Source: Triops longicaudatus (lineage: Eukaryota > Arthropoda > Branchiopoda > Notostraca > Triopsidae). From it: a stretch of DNA of 64,000 nt. The stretch is from contig JAGQDJ010000202.1 of assembly GCA_022885665.1 (NCBI GenBank), positions 1,798,001 through 1,862,000 of the forward strand. Reading direction: 5' to 3'. The position numbers were made by a program, and so were the translations under genes. The notes under the pieces are model-generated. The model saw only the letters and a list, made by a program, of their open reading frames with translations, had not been told where the DNA came from and searched no databases. Shown piece by piece: positions 1-11,261 of this stretch (the first letter of the stretch is position 1; each line of letters begins with the position of its first letter).

Positions 1-111
1 TAAAAACTTCCCTATAATAGATACCTTTTGTAATAGACAATGACCATTGTTTACAAGTTTCACATTTCCTGTCGAAACAAAAGTCAATGTTAGTTATTCT
101 GGACAATTGGC

Positions 112-168
112 CTTAAATGACAAATTCTCTATTCTCTTGGCTGTCCGTTATAACGAGGTTTTACTGTA
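112..168 (+). mobile_element. Terminus of a pogo/Tigger-like non-autonomous element
   Basis: Read on the minus strand, the end is TACAGTAAAACCTCGTTATA, which resembles the inverted termini of pogo/Tigger-type elements; such elements insert at TA, and TA follows at 169-170. The same roughly 57-bp segment, with substitutions, recurs at 37963-38020, which shows that it is a dispersed repeat. The element probably extends left to the window edge or beyond, so its other end cannot be seen. No transposase is present. Family assignment is inference from the terminal sequence. Confidence 0.5.
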
Positions 169-182
169 TAAGATTAATCACA

Positions 183-206
183 ATTATTATTATTATTATT
201 ATTATA
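183..206. repeat. ATT trinucleotide microsatellite
   Basis: About eight consecutive ATT units lie in the presumed intron just after the pogo-like terminus. Confidence 0.9.
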
Positions 207-412
207 TATTTGCGTTTTGTGTGTAGTTTATCAACGATACTTAAGTTTTCTGGTTGCTTTGAATGTTTTTTGAGGAAATTTAACTGTAAACAATTTATCA
301 TTTTTTACATTTTCATTGACGTAAAACCGTTTTTACTTGATGTAGGTATTTATTTGTAGATGTTAATATTATTCGTGTAATATTTATTTATTTTGTACAT
401 TTTATTTTACAG

Positions 413-1887
413 AATCGAGTGCCTTCGTCATAGGTTTATACATCTTTTTCCTGGGAATCGTTCCCTTGCTGATCATCTTGTTCTGCCTATGGTACCATTG
501 TTGCAAGAACTCGAGAAACCGTCAACAATGGCTACGGAAGTTGACCGGCCGGGGCACGACCAAAATTCCTTTGCCGTACGTATCGGGTGACAGTTGCATG
601 GGCACTTGGGGAGACAATGCACGGTTCAAGATGGCACGGTGGTGGGAGGCTTTGTTATCCCTTGCATGCTGCATTAGGTTTAGGGTCTGGTTGAGTGGCG
701 CCCGCCAGTCGTCCAGCAGGGTGGCTGTGGAGACTAACCCTCGCGTGATAGGCAAAAGCTCCATTGTTCATCCAAATCACGTGACACCTAACCGGAATTC
801 ATCCGAAAAGGACGACCCGCCCCCGGATGGCTCCCCGCACTCCAGTCGTCCAGATAGTGGTCTCGACACGGAAGGTGAAGATTCGTCTGCTGAACCCGAG
901 CTCGTAGGCACTATCCGCTACATTGGCGAGTTTGAACCTCCCGCATCGCCACCACGCGTCCATAACACTGTCCAAACCAGTGACGCGTGTGGCAAAGAAT
1001 CCAAAGGCGCCAAGTCTAAAACGAGGGCAAAATTTGTAGTCAATGACACTACCACTACCGTTACCGCTAGTACCGATGCAGACCCAGCTGTTAAATCCAA
1101 AACTGGCCGAAAATCTCCCAACATCGATTTAGGCTGTACGGACGTGTCCATTCAGCTGGTTAATAAGTGCGAGAAACCGAAGTTAAAGATGTTCGGTGTA
1201 GCCAGCGATCGCTTGGTGACTGAAGTCATCTCCATAATGCCGATGGAATCTCCCGAATTACAGAGACACATTTCGCATTCCCCGAGCCCCTCACCTTCCA
1301 GTTCGCCCTGCTTACATCGTAAGAAAGACAAGACTGCCGAGTCCGAGAAACGGCAGTTCAGCACGTGGCTCAAAGATCGTGTTAATCTGAAACTTCCCAT
1401 ACCGGGTAATAAGCACCCATCACTGGCCAAAACACCTTCCACATCCATGTCAGATGTCAGCACCCCACATACGGCAGATACCCTTGCGTCCTTTGACATA
1501 AACTTAGAAGGTGACGCCGGAACGAAAAAGCCAGTGCAGTTTTCACTGCACAGTCCTCTTCCTCCTCCTCTTCATTTGCCGCCCAACTCACGGGCACTAA
1601 ATAAAGGACCGTTGCTACCGTGTAAACCCAAGCCGCCATTAATCAAGGTATCCTCGATTCATGACTCAGAATCCGGTGACCTATCCCCTCGGGGTAAAAA
1701 CCCCCTTATAAAAACCTTCTCTACTGATTCCGACTCGGGTAACACCACCAAAGCCAAGCAACCGCTTGGTAAATCGTTATCGACGGGCTCAGAATCAGCC
1801 CGAGTCGTAACGCGACCAGCTGACAAGCCTCCTCCGCCGCCTCCAGCGCCACCCTCTAAGCTTAAGCCTGCTCGAGTCAAGATTTAA
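413..1887 (+). CDS. Single-pass membrane protein with long Ser/Thr/Pro-rich tail (partial)
   Basis: The exon starts after the acceptor at 411-412. It opens with a strongly hydrophobic stretch of about 25 residues (FVIGLYIFFLGIVPLLIILF), then Trp-Tyr-His-Cys-Cys and a basic segment. This is typical of a transmembrane helix with a palmitoylatable, positively charged cytoplasmic border. The remaining 440 residues are low-complexity Ser/Pro/Thr/Lys, with proline runs near the end (PPPPPPAPP), as in SH3 or WW ligands. The extracellular part must lie left of the window. The frame stays open to TAA at 1885-1887, but that stop may be intronic. Large exons and a membrane anchor with a long proline-rich tail recall the tails of ADAM/Meltrin-type proteases, but no protease or disintegrin domain is visible, so this is only a suggestion. 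Not recognised with confidence. Confidence 0.65.
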
Positions 1888-2056
1888 TTCTTTAATTTAC
1901 AGATTTTTGCTTGCTTTAATTGTCACATATTGCTTTTACTTAATTTATTGCTTATTGCATTCTATTTTCTATTGTTCTATTATACCATTTTATTCTATTG
2001 CATTTTTATACCTGCTGCCAAGCTTAAATCGCTTTTTTCGCTGTTTCTTCATTCAG

Positions 2057-4901
2057 GTCGCGAGGCAGTCCAGATTTCACGCGTCCGGTGGGTAATGCCA
2101 AACGAGGTGCGTTTTGGCAAATCTGGCGCAGTAAAGACCCATCTGCTTCGCAACGTAGTGACGAACTTTTGCCTACAACGCGCCAGCCGAACCATCCACT
2201 GCCGCCAGTGCCGCCTACAGCTAATGGCCATTTGTCCAGCTTCAATGCCAATAGCGCTAGAGGCGAAAAAGAACCTCTAGGAGCTCTTTTTGGCAACTAC
2301 AAAGGCTTTTCACTCTCGCCATTGTCTGAGCAACCTGATTCTAGCTTTGATTCTGTCGACTCTTGTGTTGAAATCCCCTTAACGCCACCTGCACAGCCAC
2401 CGGCTCCAGTTTCCACTTCCCAAGTCGCAACCTTAAAATCCCAATTCTTGGCTACCTCCAATACAGCCCCGTCCTCAAATCTTGTTAGTACCACAGCGAG
2501 TGCGGCACCGGTTCGACCAGCTCCGACCGCACCGCCCACCGTCCAGCCAACCTCGATGGGCATTTTGGCTGGTAGAAACACGTTAAAGTCCTTGATAAGT
2601 GCCCCTATACCCGCCAATTCAACTATTTCATCCAAGCCCAGTATTAGTGCCCCCGATGTGCCTCCCACCGTTAGTAAAAGCTCCTCAGCAAGTAACGAGG
2701 TACCTGCAGTGACTTATGCTCACCCGAATAAACCCTCGGCGACCATTACGCCCATGCGGCGTGCGCCTTCCATCCCGCCTACCAAGGAAAAGGAAAAGGT
2801 TCCGGAGATTCATACAGAAATTGTGATCACCAAGACTATCGAACCTATAAAAAATGAAAAGTCGGTCGAAGAAAAGCCGTTGAATACTAATCCATTTCAG
2901 TTACGGAGTTTGTTCAAGTCGAAGGAAGAACCAGATAGTGGTAAAACGCCCGAAACCGGCGGGGTGATGTTCCGGTTCCCGTCAGCGAGAAAGCAAGACA
3001 AGGCAGATAAGCAAGACAAAGGCGACAAGAAGGATGAGAAACGCTCGGATTCTTCGGCGTTGCAACGCGTAACGTCCTTGTTCAAACCCAACATTGTGGA
3101 AGAGAAAAACGACAAGACGGTCGAGCAGAATAAAGCAAAAGAAAGTGGGAAAGTTGAGGAAGGTAACGAAGTCAAAGGAGCGATGACGCTACCTCGTGTC
3201 CAGAACCTGAAGGCCAGCAAGATTGACCGTCAAAGCTTACGGAACTTGGAAATCTCGGATCCGATACCTCAATCCAACATCGAGTTACCCACCAAAGTCG
3301 TCCCGGTGCGCACTGCACCGACGCCACCTTCGGCTCCACGGGTGACGTTTAGTACGTTGCCGCGTCAAAAGTCTATGGAAGGGAAAGACGCTAATCGGGC
3401 TGAAAGTATGCGTTTGAGTCAAGTCACGTCACGCCCTGCGATACCCCAATTTGGCTCAATGCGAGGGAAGCGCCCACTTAGCGTTCCTGCGGCGAGACCT
3501 ACGTCACCACCGCCCAATCCTCCTCAGAAGGAAGCAGAATACATGTACGATGACTGTTTCAATACCGTCGCCCCGTTAGCCAAACTGGAAGAAGAAGCAG
3601 GCTCGCCCGGTGATAATATCTATTCGGTCATCGACGACCCCGGGACGCCGGCCGACCCGAGGCTAGTGAAGCTGAAGTCCTTGGACGATACCATTTCCGC
3701 CAGTAGCAACAGTAGTTCGGATGGTCTGTTGTCAGAGATTGTTAACGAGCTTCAGAAGAAGAATCTCAATTCCATTTATTCAACCACAGTCAAAACGTCC
3801 TCGTCAGCGACCAGCTCGACTTCCTTGCCAGCTACTACCTGTGTTACGTCAACTTCTTCAGCGTACCCTGTTGCGATTCCAGCGACGGGAGCGCAACGTG
3901 TGCCCAATCCTCTTACCACTATTAATTATACCAAACCGGTCTTTTCCACTCCTGCGTATGCGTCCACCAACATGTCCAAACCGGCTAGTTTCAGTCCGCC
4001 CATCACGTCCTTGACGACCCCGTATTCCGTGGGGAAAGTACCTACTACGTCGGCTACAGCCAGTACAGCGAGCAGTAGCTTGACGGCTAGCAAACCGTTG
4101 TACTCGGTCACCAAAGTTCCTACCACGTCGGCAACAACCACCGTGACGCCGAGTACTGTCACTACAGCTAGTGTGAAAGTACCGTCGGGCTCAACGTCCT
4201 CGGGTGTTTCGCTCACGCCCGTATCAACAGCTTCTGCTCAAACGTACAAGCCGTATTCGGTGTCTGCAGCAGCTCGGTCTCGGTATTTGGAAGGAAACAC
4301 CGCCTCTAGTGCGAGTACCACGAAGCCTACATCACTTACATCAGCAACATCACCTGTGACGACAGCGACGTCAGTAGTAACTGCCGGAAGTACTCCAGTA
4401 GTGTCTTCAGCAGTAACAAAGAGTCCGACGAGTTCGTCGGGTACTGCGGTGAAAAACAACCCGGTGGTTAGTTCAAAAGCAGGAACTACTACGACGAGTT
4501 CCGCCTCGAGCAGTTCAGCTACTGCAAAGACAGCCAAGCCGGTAGTGAAAACCACTGGGAGTAATGTAGGTCCGAGTAAAGTATCGGTAGGGAAGCCTGG
4601 AGTGGCAAGTGCAAAAGTGTCGACCAATTCCAATGCGAAACCTACCAAGTCAAGTAGTATCGCTATTAAATTGACTTCACCTGTGACGGCAACCACCCCT
4701 TCGGTTCCCGCGACCAGCGTATCTAGTCTTGGTATGAATAACCTTAAAACTTCGACTGCAGTTGATGGCCGACCGTCGCACGTTATGTCAATGCAGCAGA
4801 AATTTGACACTACGAAAGGGAAGGCCGCTACTAGCGCGAGTAGTTCGAGTGGTGCTCGTAAACAGGGAACTACGCCTGGGTCTAGGTCAACGAAGAGTTA
4901 G
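2057..4901 (+). CDS. Large low-complexity cytoplasmic tail exon (937+ residues)
   Basis: A single open stretch follows an acceptor (TTCATTCAG, AG at 2055-2056) and ends at TAG 4899-4901. The first bases encode SRGSPDFTRPVGNAKRG in frame. The protein is rich in Ser, Thr, Pro and Lys. It has a charged KQDK/KGDKKDEK segment around residue 305, repeated LPR motifs (TLPR, LPRQKS), a Tyr-containing acidic patch (DNIYSVIDD), the segment LLSEIVNELQKKNLNSIYS, and a final third that is almost entirely Ser/Thr/Ala/Val. There is no globular domain. It probably continues the membrane protein ending near 1.88 kb: same strand, same composition, 170-bp T-rich gap. The acceptor needs a donor leaving two bases, however, and no strong donor of that phase exists. 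A separate gene or an assembly indel are alternatives. Confidence 0.7.
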
Positions 4902-5026
4902 CCTACCGTTTTGTGTTAATGTATTTTAAACCCCCATTGCTATATTTTGTGTATGAAGTTTCGTTTCTGGTCGTGTACAGTTCATTTTCCCATTGTAATT
5001 GCAAACGCGCTCTCTTGCTTCTCATA

Positions 5027-5032
5027 AATAAA
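5027..5032 (+). terminator. Polyadenylation signal of the large-tail gene
   Basis: AATAAA lies 126 bp after the TAG at 4901, on the coding strand and in A+T-rich sequence. Confidence 0.6.
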
Positions 5033-5847
5033 ATATTAGAATGATTTTCTGATTTATAGTTAGCCCATTTGATTATCAGACTAAACATTGTGAAGGAAGC
5101 TCATAATTTTACGTATAATGAGCGCGGGAATTTCTGCTCGTTTTTTTGTAAAAGCAAACAAGGCAGTTATTGTATTTCGCTCAATCTAGCTTTGGCATGT
5201 TGAAAATCAACGCATTTTAACATCTTCTACAAGTATTATATTTAAACAGAAATTACACGACGGCTTCGGCACATCTATAAATAGACGAATTAATTAAAAA
5301 ACGCAACACCTGTCAGCTACATTGTTTACAATTTTAATATTTTTCTTATCTGAGGCAGCCGTAGACGGCAATACTGTAATCGCGAATTCGACATCCGTCG
5401 CCTTAGGTACGAATATAAACAAAGGGACGTCCCCTTAGGTCAACGAGAATCAAATCTCGCATAGCAGATTTTTCTTTCGCTGTGTTTATGCCTACAGTTG
5501 GGTTAAAAATAATAAAAAGCAGCTATGATTTAGGGTCCACATTTATACACGTGCGAGCATTCTTTATCATCCCACGTAGTTAGGTTGTTTAAAGAAAACG
5601 TTCACCTTCACAACCACGGAATTAAGTGTTGCGTTATTTCAAAGCAGACCGTGAATATTACTTTTGTAAAAATCTAATTGCAGAACGTTCTGCGTTGAAG
5701 ATTCCCTTGTTGCGCAGTTAAGAATTTCTTAAAGAAAAAGCTGTATCAATTTCGCATCTGGCACAAAATTAACCACGTAGATTAGCACGTTGTGGAAGTA
5801 TAATAAAACTGAGCACCTGTAGCTGACTAATATGATACACAAGTTGG
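5033..5847. other. Intergenic region
   Basis: No reading frame, RNA gene or clear repeat is seen. The right end leads into the TATA box of the secreted-protein gene, so its proximal regulatory DNA should be here. Confidence 0.5.
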
Positions 5848-5856
5848 TATATAATA
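5848..5856 (+). promoter_or_regulatory. TATA box of the secreted repeat-protein gene
   Basis: TATATAATA lies 57 bp upstream of the ATG at 5905. A GCAGTA start-like motif with its A at 5877 sits 29 bp after the first T, which is the usual TATA-to-start distance. Confidence 0.6.
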
Positions 5857-5904
5857 CGGCCGTGAGCCCCAGTGGCAGTAAGCGAAAGTATCGTTAGTGT
5901 CAAG

Positions 5905-6354
5905 ATGTCGCGAATTCCGGCGTTGTTCGTTTTCGGCTTCGTACTGGTGGTAGCTCAGTCGATTATTGCGGTTAATATAAATGAGGTAAGGTTTTGGCTC
6001 AGAGAATCAAGTTTTTAAATTATTTCGGGCTCATTTGTCATATTTCGCTTTTTCTCAAAGGCTGCTAAAGAGAGATCCGCTAAGCCAGCTGATGCAGGTT
6101 TCGTTGCTCAAGAGAATTCCGACGTAGACACAGATCAAAACGGTCGTTATCAGCTTTTACCGGAGTCCGAGCTCTCTGATAGGGCCAATGGAACATCAAA
6201 AACACAAAAACCGAAAGTCACACCTTCGAAGCCAACCTTCAAACCCTCGAAGCCAACAGTCAAACCCTCGAAGCCAACTCGACCTAGCAAAGATAATGAT
6301 ACAACAACTAGTCAACCGAATGTCGCTATTAATGGCGCTTACTATGGCCACTGA
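5905..6354 (+). CDS. Small secreted protein with Lys-Pro-Ser/Thr repeats, 124 residues
   Basis: Two exons: 5905-5985 and 6061-6354, joined by a 75-bp GT-AG intron (GAG|GTAAGG ... TCAAAG|G) in phase 0. Residues 1-22 are a clear signal peptide (MSRIPALFVFGFVLVVAQS, then IIA), so the product should be secreted. The mature part is hydrophilic and lysine-rich. Its centre holds about three repeats of the type KPSKPT (near residues 80-105), and the C-terminus ends AINGAYYGH. There are no cysteines, so it is not a disulphide-stabilised peptide. Such Lys-Pro-Thr repeats suit an extended, possibly O-glycosylated chain as in mucin-like, cuticular or adhesive proteins, but function is unknown and I do not recognise a family. 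The gene has its own TATA box. Confidence 0.75.
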
Positions 6355-8710
6355 TTGGATAACATGGGTTCAATGAGAGTTATGTTACTATGCTACTAGG
6401 TGTTCGTTGTACTTTAATCGGGGTTAATACAGTCGTATACACGCAGACGTACTAATACGTACTAATATACAGAGCATATTTTTTGTTTGTTTGTCGGAAA
6501 ATTTTTCGTATCGAGAATCTATAACTCGTTCCCATCATGATAAGGAACTTTACTTCTTGCCCCTAGTTACGAGATGAAGCATACTACATTCTCTTAAGCT
6601 GTGGTTGGAATCTAGTCCATTTCACGTGTTTAGTATTGATTAAGTTAATTCTTGCACAGTCTCCTGCTAGTTCTTTTGTCTGAGTGTTGCAATTCTGCAT
6701 GGTATCAACATGATCTACGAGTAGAACGGAACACCTGCTACAATTTATTGGACGATGTGCTAATTTCAAGTTTGCCAAACTTTTAATCTTTACGCACAGG
6801 TTTCTATTTCCAGCTTCAGAAATGACTACGGTAGATCTCCAACTTTGTGAACAGGTCTGAACCGGCGATGCTATTGGCATTGAGTACGTGTTGCACGTCT
6901 AATGGTTTAGGAATATTTCACAAAACTGTGATGCGAAATAGCAATGAGAAATAAATTACGTTTGTATTCTTTACACTTTATTTTATTCCATTATGGGAAA
7001 ATCTCATAATATTCATGAGTAAGGCATCAAAATCAACGTAAAAATCCATCGTTGCCGAAGAAAACTTTTCCCATGGAGATTAATGTAATCGGGAGTTTCC
7101 ATAATCATGGTGACAAAATTACAGTCCTTCCGGAAAGCCGGCATACGCAAAGTGAAGGCCGAATATAACGTACTGCTGCACCGAGGTCACGTTCTTTTTG
7201 TGAATGTATCCTACAAACTTGTATTATTAACCGATTATATATGTTATGTGTTATTAATCAATTAACTATCACCCTGCAAGGTGCAATATTTTAAAATTAC
7301 TTTTATGGTTCACCTCTCCTGAAGGTCAGGTTCACAAAATTTCTGGACTGCTTTGAAAAATATTGTAGCACTAAAAATTGTTCTCGGACATTATTCTCGT
7401 GTTAGTATCTACTGGAAATATGTCTACTTATATATTAACTGGTTCTATTAATTTGAATCCACATGTTATTTAAACTACTCTACGATTTCATTGAACAAAA
7501 ACTGTTAACATCCTTCCTGAAAATAGAGACTGCATCCTGAAGTGTAAAAACTTAACGCTTATTTCTTCCTTTCGAAGCAACATACTCGTTACTCAAATTG
7601 CGCTCGCAGCTTGTCGCACGTAGGCCCTCGCTACAAGACAGATGTTAAATCCAATATTTTACTGCAGCTTTCCTGTTGGTATTCCGGAAATGACTCAGCC
7701 AGCACTACAAGATTAATATTTTATGACCTTCTACACTTCTATGTATAATTTTATATCCATAACAAAACACTTTTCTTCAACAACGATACGTTTCGTAACG
7801 ATATGTTCTGAAGACCTTGACGATTCTCTGGTTTGAGTACAGAGACTCACATTAACACGTGCACTAATTCGCCACTGCGTTTCATTTCACTTCCAATTAA
7901 ATCCACGTGCAAAAGATTGTTCCCAATTCGCCGTCAGCCAATTCCAATCGTAATGCTCCAAAAATTAATCAGGTTTGCCAAGGTATATTTTTTCATTCAG
8001 TTCTGCCTAACTCATACTTTGTGGATACAAGTTTATTTTTTTTACGATTTACTAATGGTGATGATTCATTATTAACACATTTTTAAGTGCCTATTCAAAA
8101 ACATTTAGCAAATGCATATAATGGTATTCCATCTGTTACAATTGTGTTAGTAATGAGAACGAAATTGAAAAAAATATATATTTTATTCACATACTCTTGG
8201 TACACCATAGCATACCAACTTCAACAAACAGCACTAGCTTTACCATTTTTCCGCTGCACAAATTAGTCTTCATTTTTTAGTCCATTTCCTAACGGATTGT
8301 AGAAACGAATTAGATAATTAAAATATATCTCAGCTTTACTCTCTAATTAAAGAAACCTTATCAGAGAAGACCAATGAATTCAATAGGAGCAGTTGTTCGC
8401 TGAGTAATGATTCTCGTTCAACTGTATATTCAATACGATAGTACGACGATATAATTTAATACAAAGACGTAGAATGCGGTATCCTCGTATATCTAGGAGA
8501 TAACACTCTCTGGTCATTAGCCAATAAAAATCTCTGATCTTTTCAATTTTAAAGGATTACTGAAGAGCAGTTTGTATCACTATGGTTTGCGTCATTAGGA
8601 ATGAAATCTTATCAAAGACGTGATAAAACTCTATGTAGTGTTACACACGTATACGCGTTATTTACTAGCTTGCAGTGGGTCGCTCGTGGGCTATCTTACA
8701 GGTTATAATC
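6355..8710. other. Intergenic region
   Basis: No convincing exon is seen on either strand; short open frames here have no splice sites or protein features supporting them. An AATAAA at 6950-6955 could end the secreted-protein transcript, giving a 3' UTR of about 600 bases. The remainder is A+T-rich without obvious repeats. Confidence 0.5.
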
Positions 8711-9735
8711 ATGGGTGGTTGGGCCGTTTTTACCAGTGAATTTAGATGGAAACATCTCACGCACGCACATAACAATCCGCGGTTATTCTCCATATCACAG
8801 GTACAATTGCCAAAACATAACTAACATCGGCTCAAGTTCTTTTATGGATATTAACAGTGGCAAAACCCACATCGAGTATCGGTAGCGTACCTTTATTACC
8901 GCCTATTTTGGGCCTTCTTTGCTGTTGGATCATTAGTAGCCTCTTTCCTTTGTTGGGGTGGTGGCTACTGGTTTATTTATTTGACAGACCTTGGCTTCTT
9001 AGCTTTGACGTTGCATCTTATTCTCCATGCAGTTGTCGTTATTCAACATTTGTTCGACGAGCGCAACGGTAGGCCTACCCCTTTTATGGTTTTAACCATA
9101 ATAGAAATATTCCCACAATATATATTCTTACAAGAACATAATACGAGTTTTAAGAATATGACCATAATATTATGTATCCTAGGAGTCGAATTCCGCCTGA
9201 GTCCGTTGTTAAAGTTTGCATGGTTCATTAGCAATTCCGCCACGCCAATAGCTTTGGTCATCAGCCTCATCTACTGGATATTTCTCTACGGGACTATGCG
9301 TACAAGCATCTAAAGAACAATTTTTCTCTCAATTACCTACCTATATTTTTAGCTATGAGCTACGCTGGAATGAACGCAATTGCCCATGGTGTAAATAGCT
9401 TCATTGTATTGCTGGACATCTTCACAAGCGCAAGTCCGTTTCGTTTGCTCCACTTTTACCAGCCACTGCTCTGTTTGGTTGCTTACGTGCTTTTCAGCGT
9501 GATCTATTATTTCGCTGGTGGAACCACTGCTGATGGCTCTCGTGCCATTTACCCAATCTTAGACTGGGACAACGTGGGCTACACTCTGATATTTGTATTC
9601 GGAGGATTTTTCGTTTTCCCCTTATTTTACATGGCAGTTTGGCTTCTACACCAACTGCGGTTATACATTGCAGCACGACACGCTCATAAAGCGCAAAGAG
9701 ACCTTATAGGTTTTGTTAATCACGGCCTTGCTTAA
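8711..9735 (+). CDS. rost: Rolling stone family multi-pass membrane protein, 266 residues
   Basis: Four exons: 8711-8800, 8858-9068, 9183-9299, 9353-9735. All junctions are GT-AG and the phases agree (total 801 bp). The family's hallmarks are in order: an N-terminal EFR...H..P..F..SQW block across the first junction, SWxY-type helices in exon 2 with WFIYLTDLGF, then HGVNSFIVLLDIF near residues 150-163, LLHFYQPLLCL, and the highly conserved IYYFAGGT...IYPILDW near residues 185-210. About six membrane helices are predicted. In Drosophila, rost acts at the plasma membrane in myoblast fusion during muscle formation; other members are uncharacterised, so the role here is inferred. ATG 8711 matches the family N-terminus. 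Complete and intact. Confidence 0.93.
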
Positions 9736-9800
9736 AAGAAGCAGCGCTGCTCATGAGGGAAAAAATTAGGAAACACGTTCAGTGTAGTTGTGTATTCTTT

Positions 9801-9806
9801 AATAAA
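9801..9806 (+). terminator. Polyadenylation signal of rost
   Basis: AATAAA lies 66 bp after the rost stop codon, with no competing signal in between. Confidence 0.7.
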
Positions 9807-10404
9807 ACGTGCAACCCAATATAACAAAAAGAGAAGCGCCGAATGGAACTGAAACACTACCACCTGGGAGACTATGAAGCCTTATGTCACAAACATTTTT
9901 TTCTGTCGCCTTCCCTTATAAATTGTATGGACCATCGAGAAATATCATATCGCATATAAAACACTGCATCCTTTCGTAGCAAAATTTGTAGAAATGATTT
10001 TAGATGGTTAGGTAAGTCTAAACTAGAAGAGCACAAAAGGATACGAATTTCAAAAAGGCTAACTACACAAGAGGTTCCTCACGTTCTGTCTCACGTAAAT
10101 TACCTCCAAAACATACATATCACATATTTTCATGTTAAAATGTAGCAAGGTCAAGACTACGACAAAATACAAGCTCGGGTTGTAAAACCCATTATGTTTA
10201 AGGTTGTTGAAAGCATAGCCCCAGTAATAGTAAACCGTCGCAGCTCTTGGATTTCAAGCTTCACGGAATTGGCCACACATCAGTGTACGATCGTCAATTG
10301 ACGCCGGCTCAGCCAAACCCTAGAAAAAGAAACACATATTAAATTACTATAGGACCCTGTGGTACTTCATAAACAAATCAGATAATATAACTGAAAAAAT
10401 AATG
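9807..10404. other. Region between rost and the tRNA cluster
   Basis: Mostly featureless. One minus-strand segment (about 10313 down to 10251) looks like a terminal exon: an acceptor TTTCTAG followed by 21 codons and TGA. No matching upstream exon could be placed, so it is not called as a gene. Confidence 0.4.
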
Positions 10405-10477
10405 CGAGCCTGCCAGGAGTCGAACCTGGAATCTTCTGATCCGTAGTCAGACGCGTTATCCATTGCGCCACAGGCCC
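10405..10477 (-). tRNA. tRNA-Arg (anticodon ACG), copy 1
   Basis: A 73-nt gene, read on the minus strand from GGGCCTG. It has a seven-pair acceptor stem (one G-U pair), D arm TGGCGCAATGGATAACGC, anticodon loop CTACGGA with ACG in the anticodon position, and T arm with GTTCGAATC. No intron is present and CCA is not encoded. ACG becomes ICG after deamination and reads CGU, CGC and CGA. A run of six T in transcript sense lies just downstream (10394-10399) and serves as the RNA polymerase III terminator. It is the most downstream copy of the group. Confidence 0.97.
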
Positions 10478-10580
10478 ATGTTTAACTTTAGAAATTACAA
10501 TTCAATGGGCCGGAGGATTGCTGTGACTAATTTTAAAGTTTACAAACTAATTTTGAAGACATCAAGGAAAAAAGAAACCG

Positions 10581-10653
10581 CGAGCCTGCCAGGAGTCGAA
10601 CCTGGAATCTTCTGATCCGTAGTCAGACGCGTTATCCATTGCGCCACAGGCCC
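10581..10653 (-). tRNA. tRNA-Arg (ACG), copy 2
   Basis: Identical over 73 nt to copy 1. The terminator is a T run about 7 bases downstream. Its 3' flank (AAAAGAAACCG on the plus strand) is shared with copy 6. Confidence 0.97.
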
Positions 10654-10753
10654 ATGCCAACTGAGCCACATTTGACGTTTTTTTATGACGGAGTTTACCG
10701 TTGCTAATTTTAAATCCGTGACTAATTTTTGCCATTTCAGACGTAAAAATTAT

Positions 10754-10826
10754 CGAGCCTGCCAGGAGTCGAACCTGGAATCTTCTGATCCGTAGTCAGA
10801 CGCGTTATCCATTGCGCCACAGGCCC
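10754..10826 (-). tRNA. tRNA-Arg (ACG), copy 3
   Basis: Identical to copy 1; its terminator is five T in transcript sense (plus-strand AAAAA near 10745-10749). Confidence 0.97.
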
Positions 10827-10938
10827 TTGCTAAATTCGACGTAAATTTCAAACTATCAAAGCAGTAAATTAAGCACTAAGAACTTAAATTTAAGGACATT
10901 TAAATTTTGCAAGCCTTAGCACTAAAGCAAAAAGCGAT

Positions 10939-11011
10939 CGAGCCTGCCAGGAGTCGAACCTGGAATCTTCTGATCCGTAGTCAGACGCGTTATCCATTGC
11001 GCCACAGGCCC
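10939..11011 (-). tRNA. tRNA-Arg (ACG), copy 4
   Basis: Identical to copy 1. Its 3' flank (about 10857-10938) is similar to that of copy 5, sharing GCAGTAAATTA, ACTAAGAAC, ATTTAAATTTTG and TTAGCACTAA in the same order, so copies 4 and 5 arose by duplication of gene plus spacer. Confidence 0.97.
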
Positions 11012-11108
11012 TTGTTGAACCAAAAGTAACTTTCAAAGTCTGAAAGCAGTAAATTAGGACTAAGAACATTTAAATTTTGGAAGCTTTAGCACTAAGGCAA
11101 AAAGTAAG

Positions 11109-11181
11109 CGAGCCTGCCAGGAGTCGAACCTGGAATCTTCTGATCCGTAGTCAGACGCGTTATCCATTGCGCCACAGGCCC
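11109..11181 (-). tRNA. tRNA-Arg (ACG), copy 5
   Basis: Identical to copy 1; AAAAA on the plus strand just left of the gene is the terminator. It shares its spacer with copy 4. Confidence 0.97.
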
Positions 11182-11261
11182 CTGCCCTTTCGCTTGGAAA
11201 TTTGGAGTAAGCTTTGGCTATTTAGGTATTTTTCAAGAAAAGAAATTGAAAAAAGAAACCG

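Larger units (their letters stand above)
1..412. other. Intron or upstream DNA before the first visible exon
   Basis: No coding sequence is seen. The stretch ends in a good splice acceptor (TTTTACAG, AG at 411-412), so it is probably the last part of an intron of the gene that continues to the right. It contains a pogo-like transposon terminus ending near 168 and an ATT microsatellite at about 183-206, both listed separately. Confidence 0.6.

Noticed and set aside
4238..4810. A 190-codon minus-strand open frame rich in Val, Ala and Leu
   Set aside because: It is antisense to the Ser/Thr/Ala-rich coding exon; its hydrophobic appearance is a codon-complement effect.
10251..10313. A possible terminal exon (21 codons with acceptor and TGA) on the minus strand
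   Set aside because: No upstream exon could be matched and the transcript would have to span the tRNA cluster.
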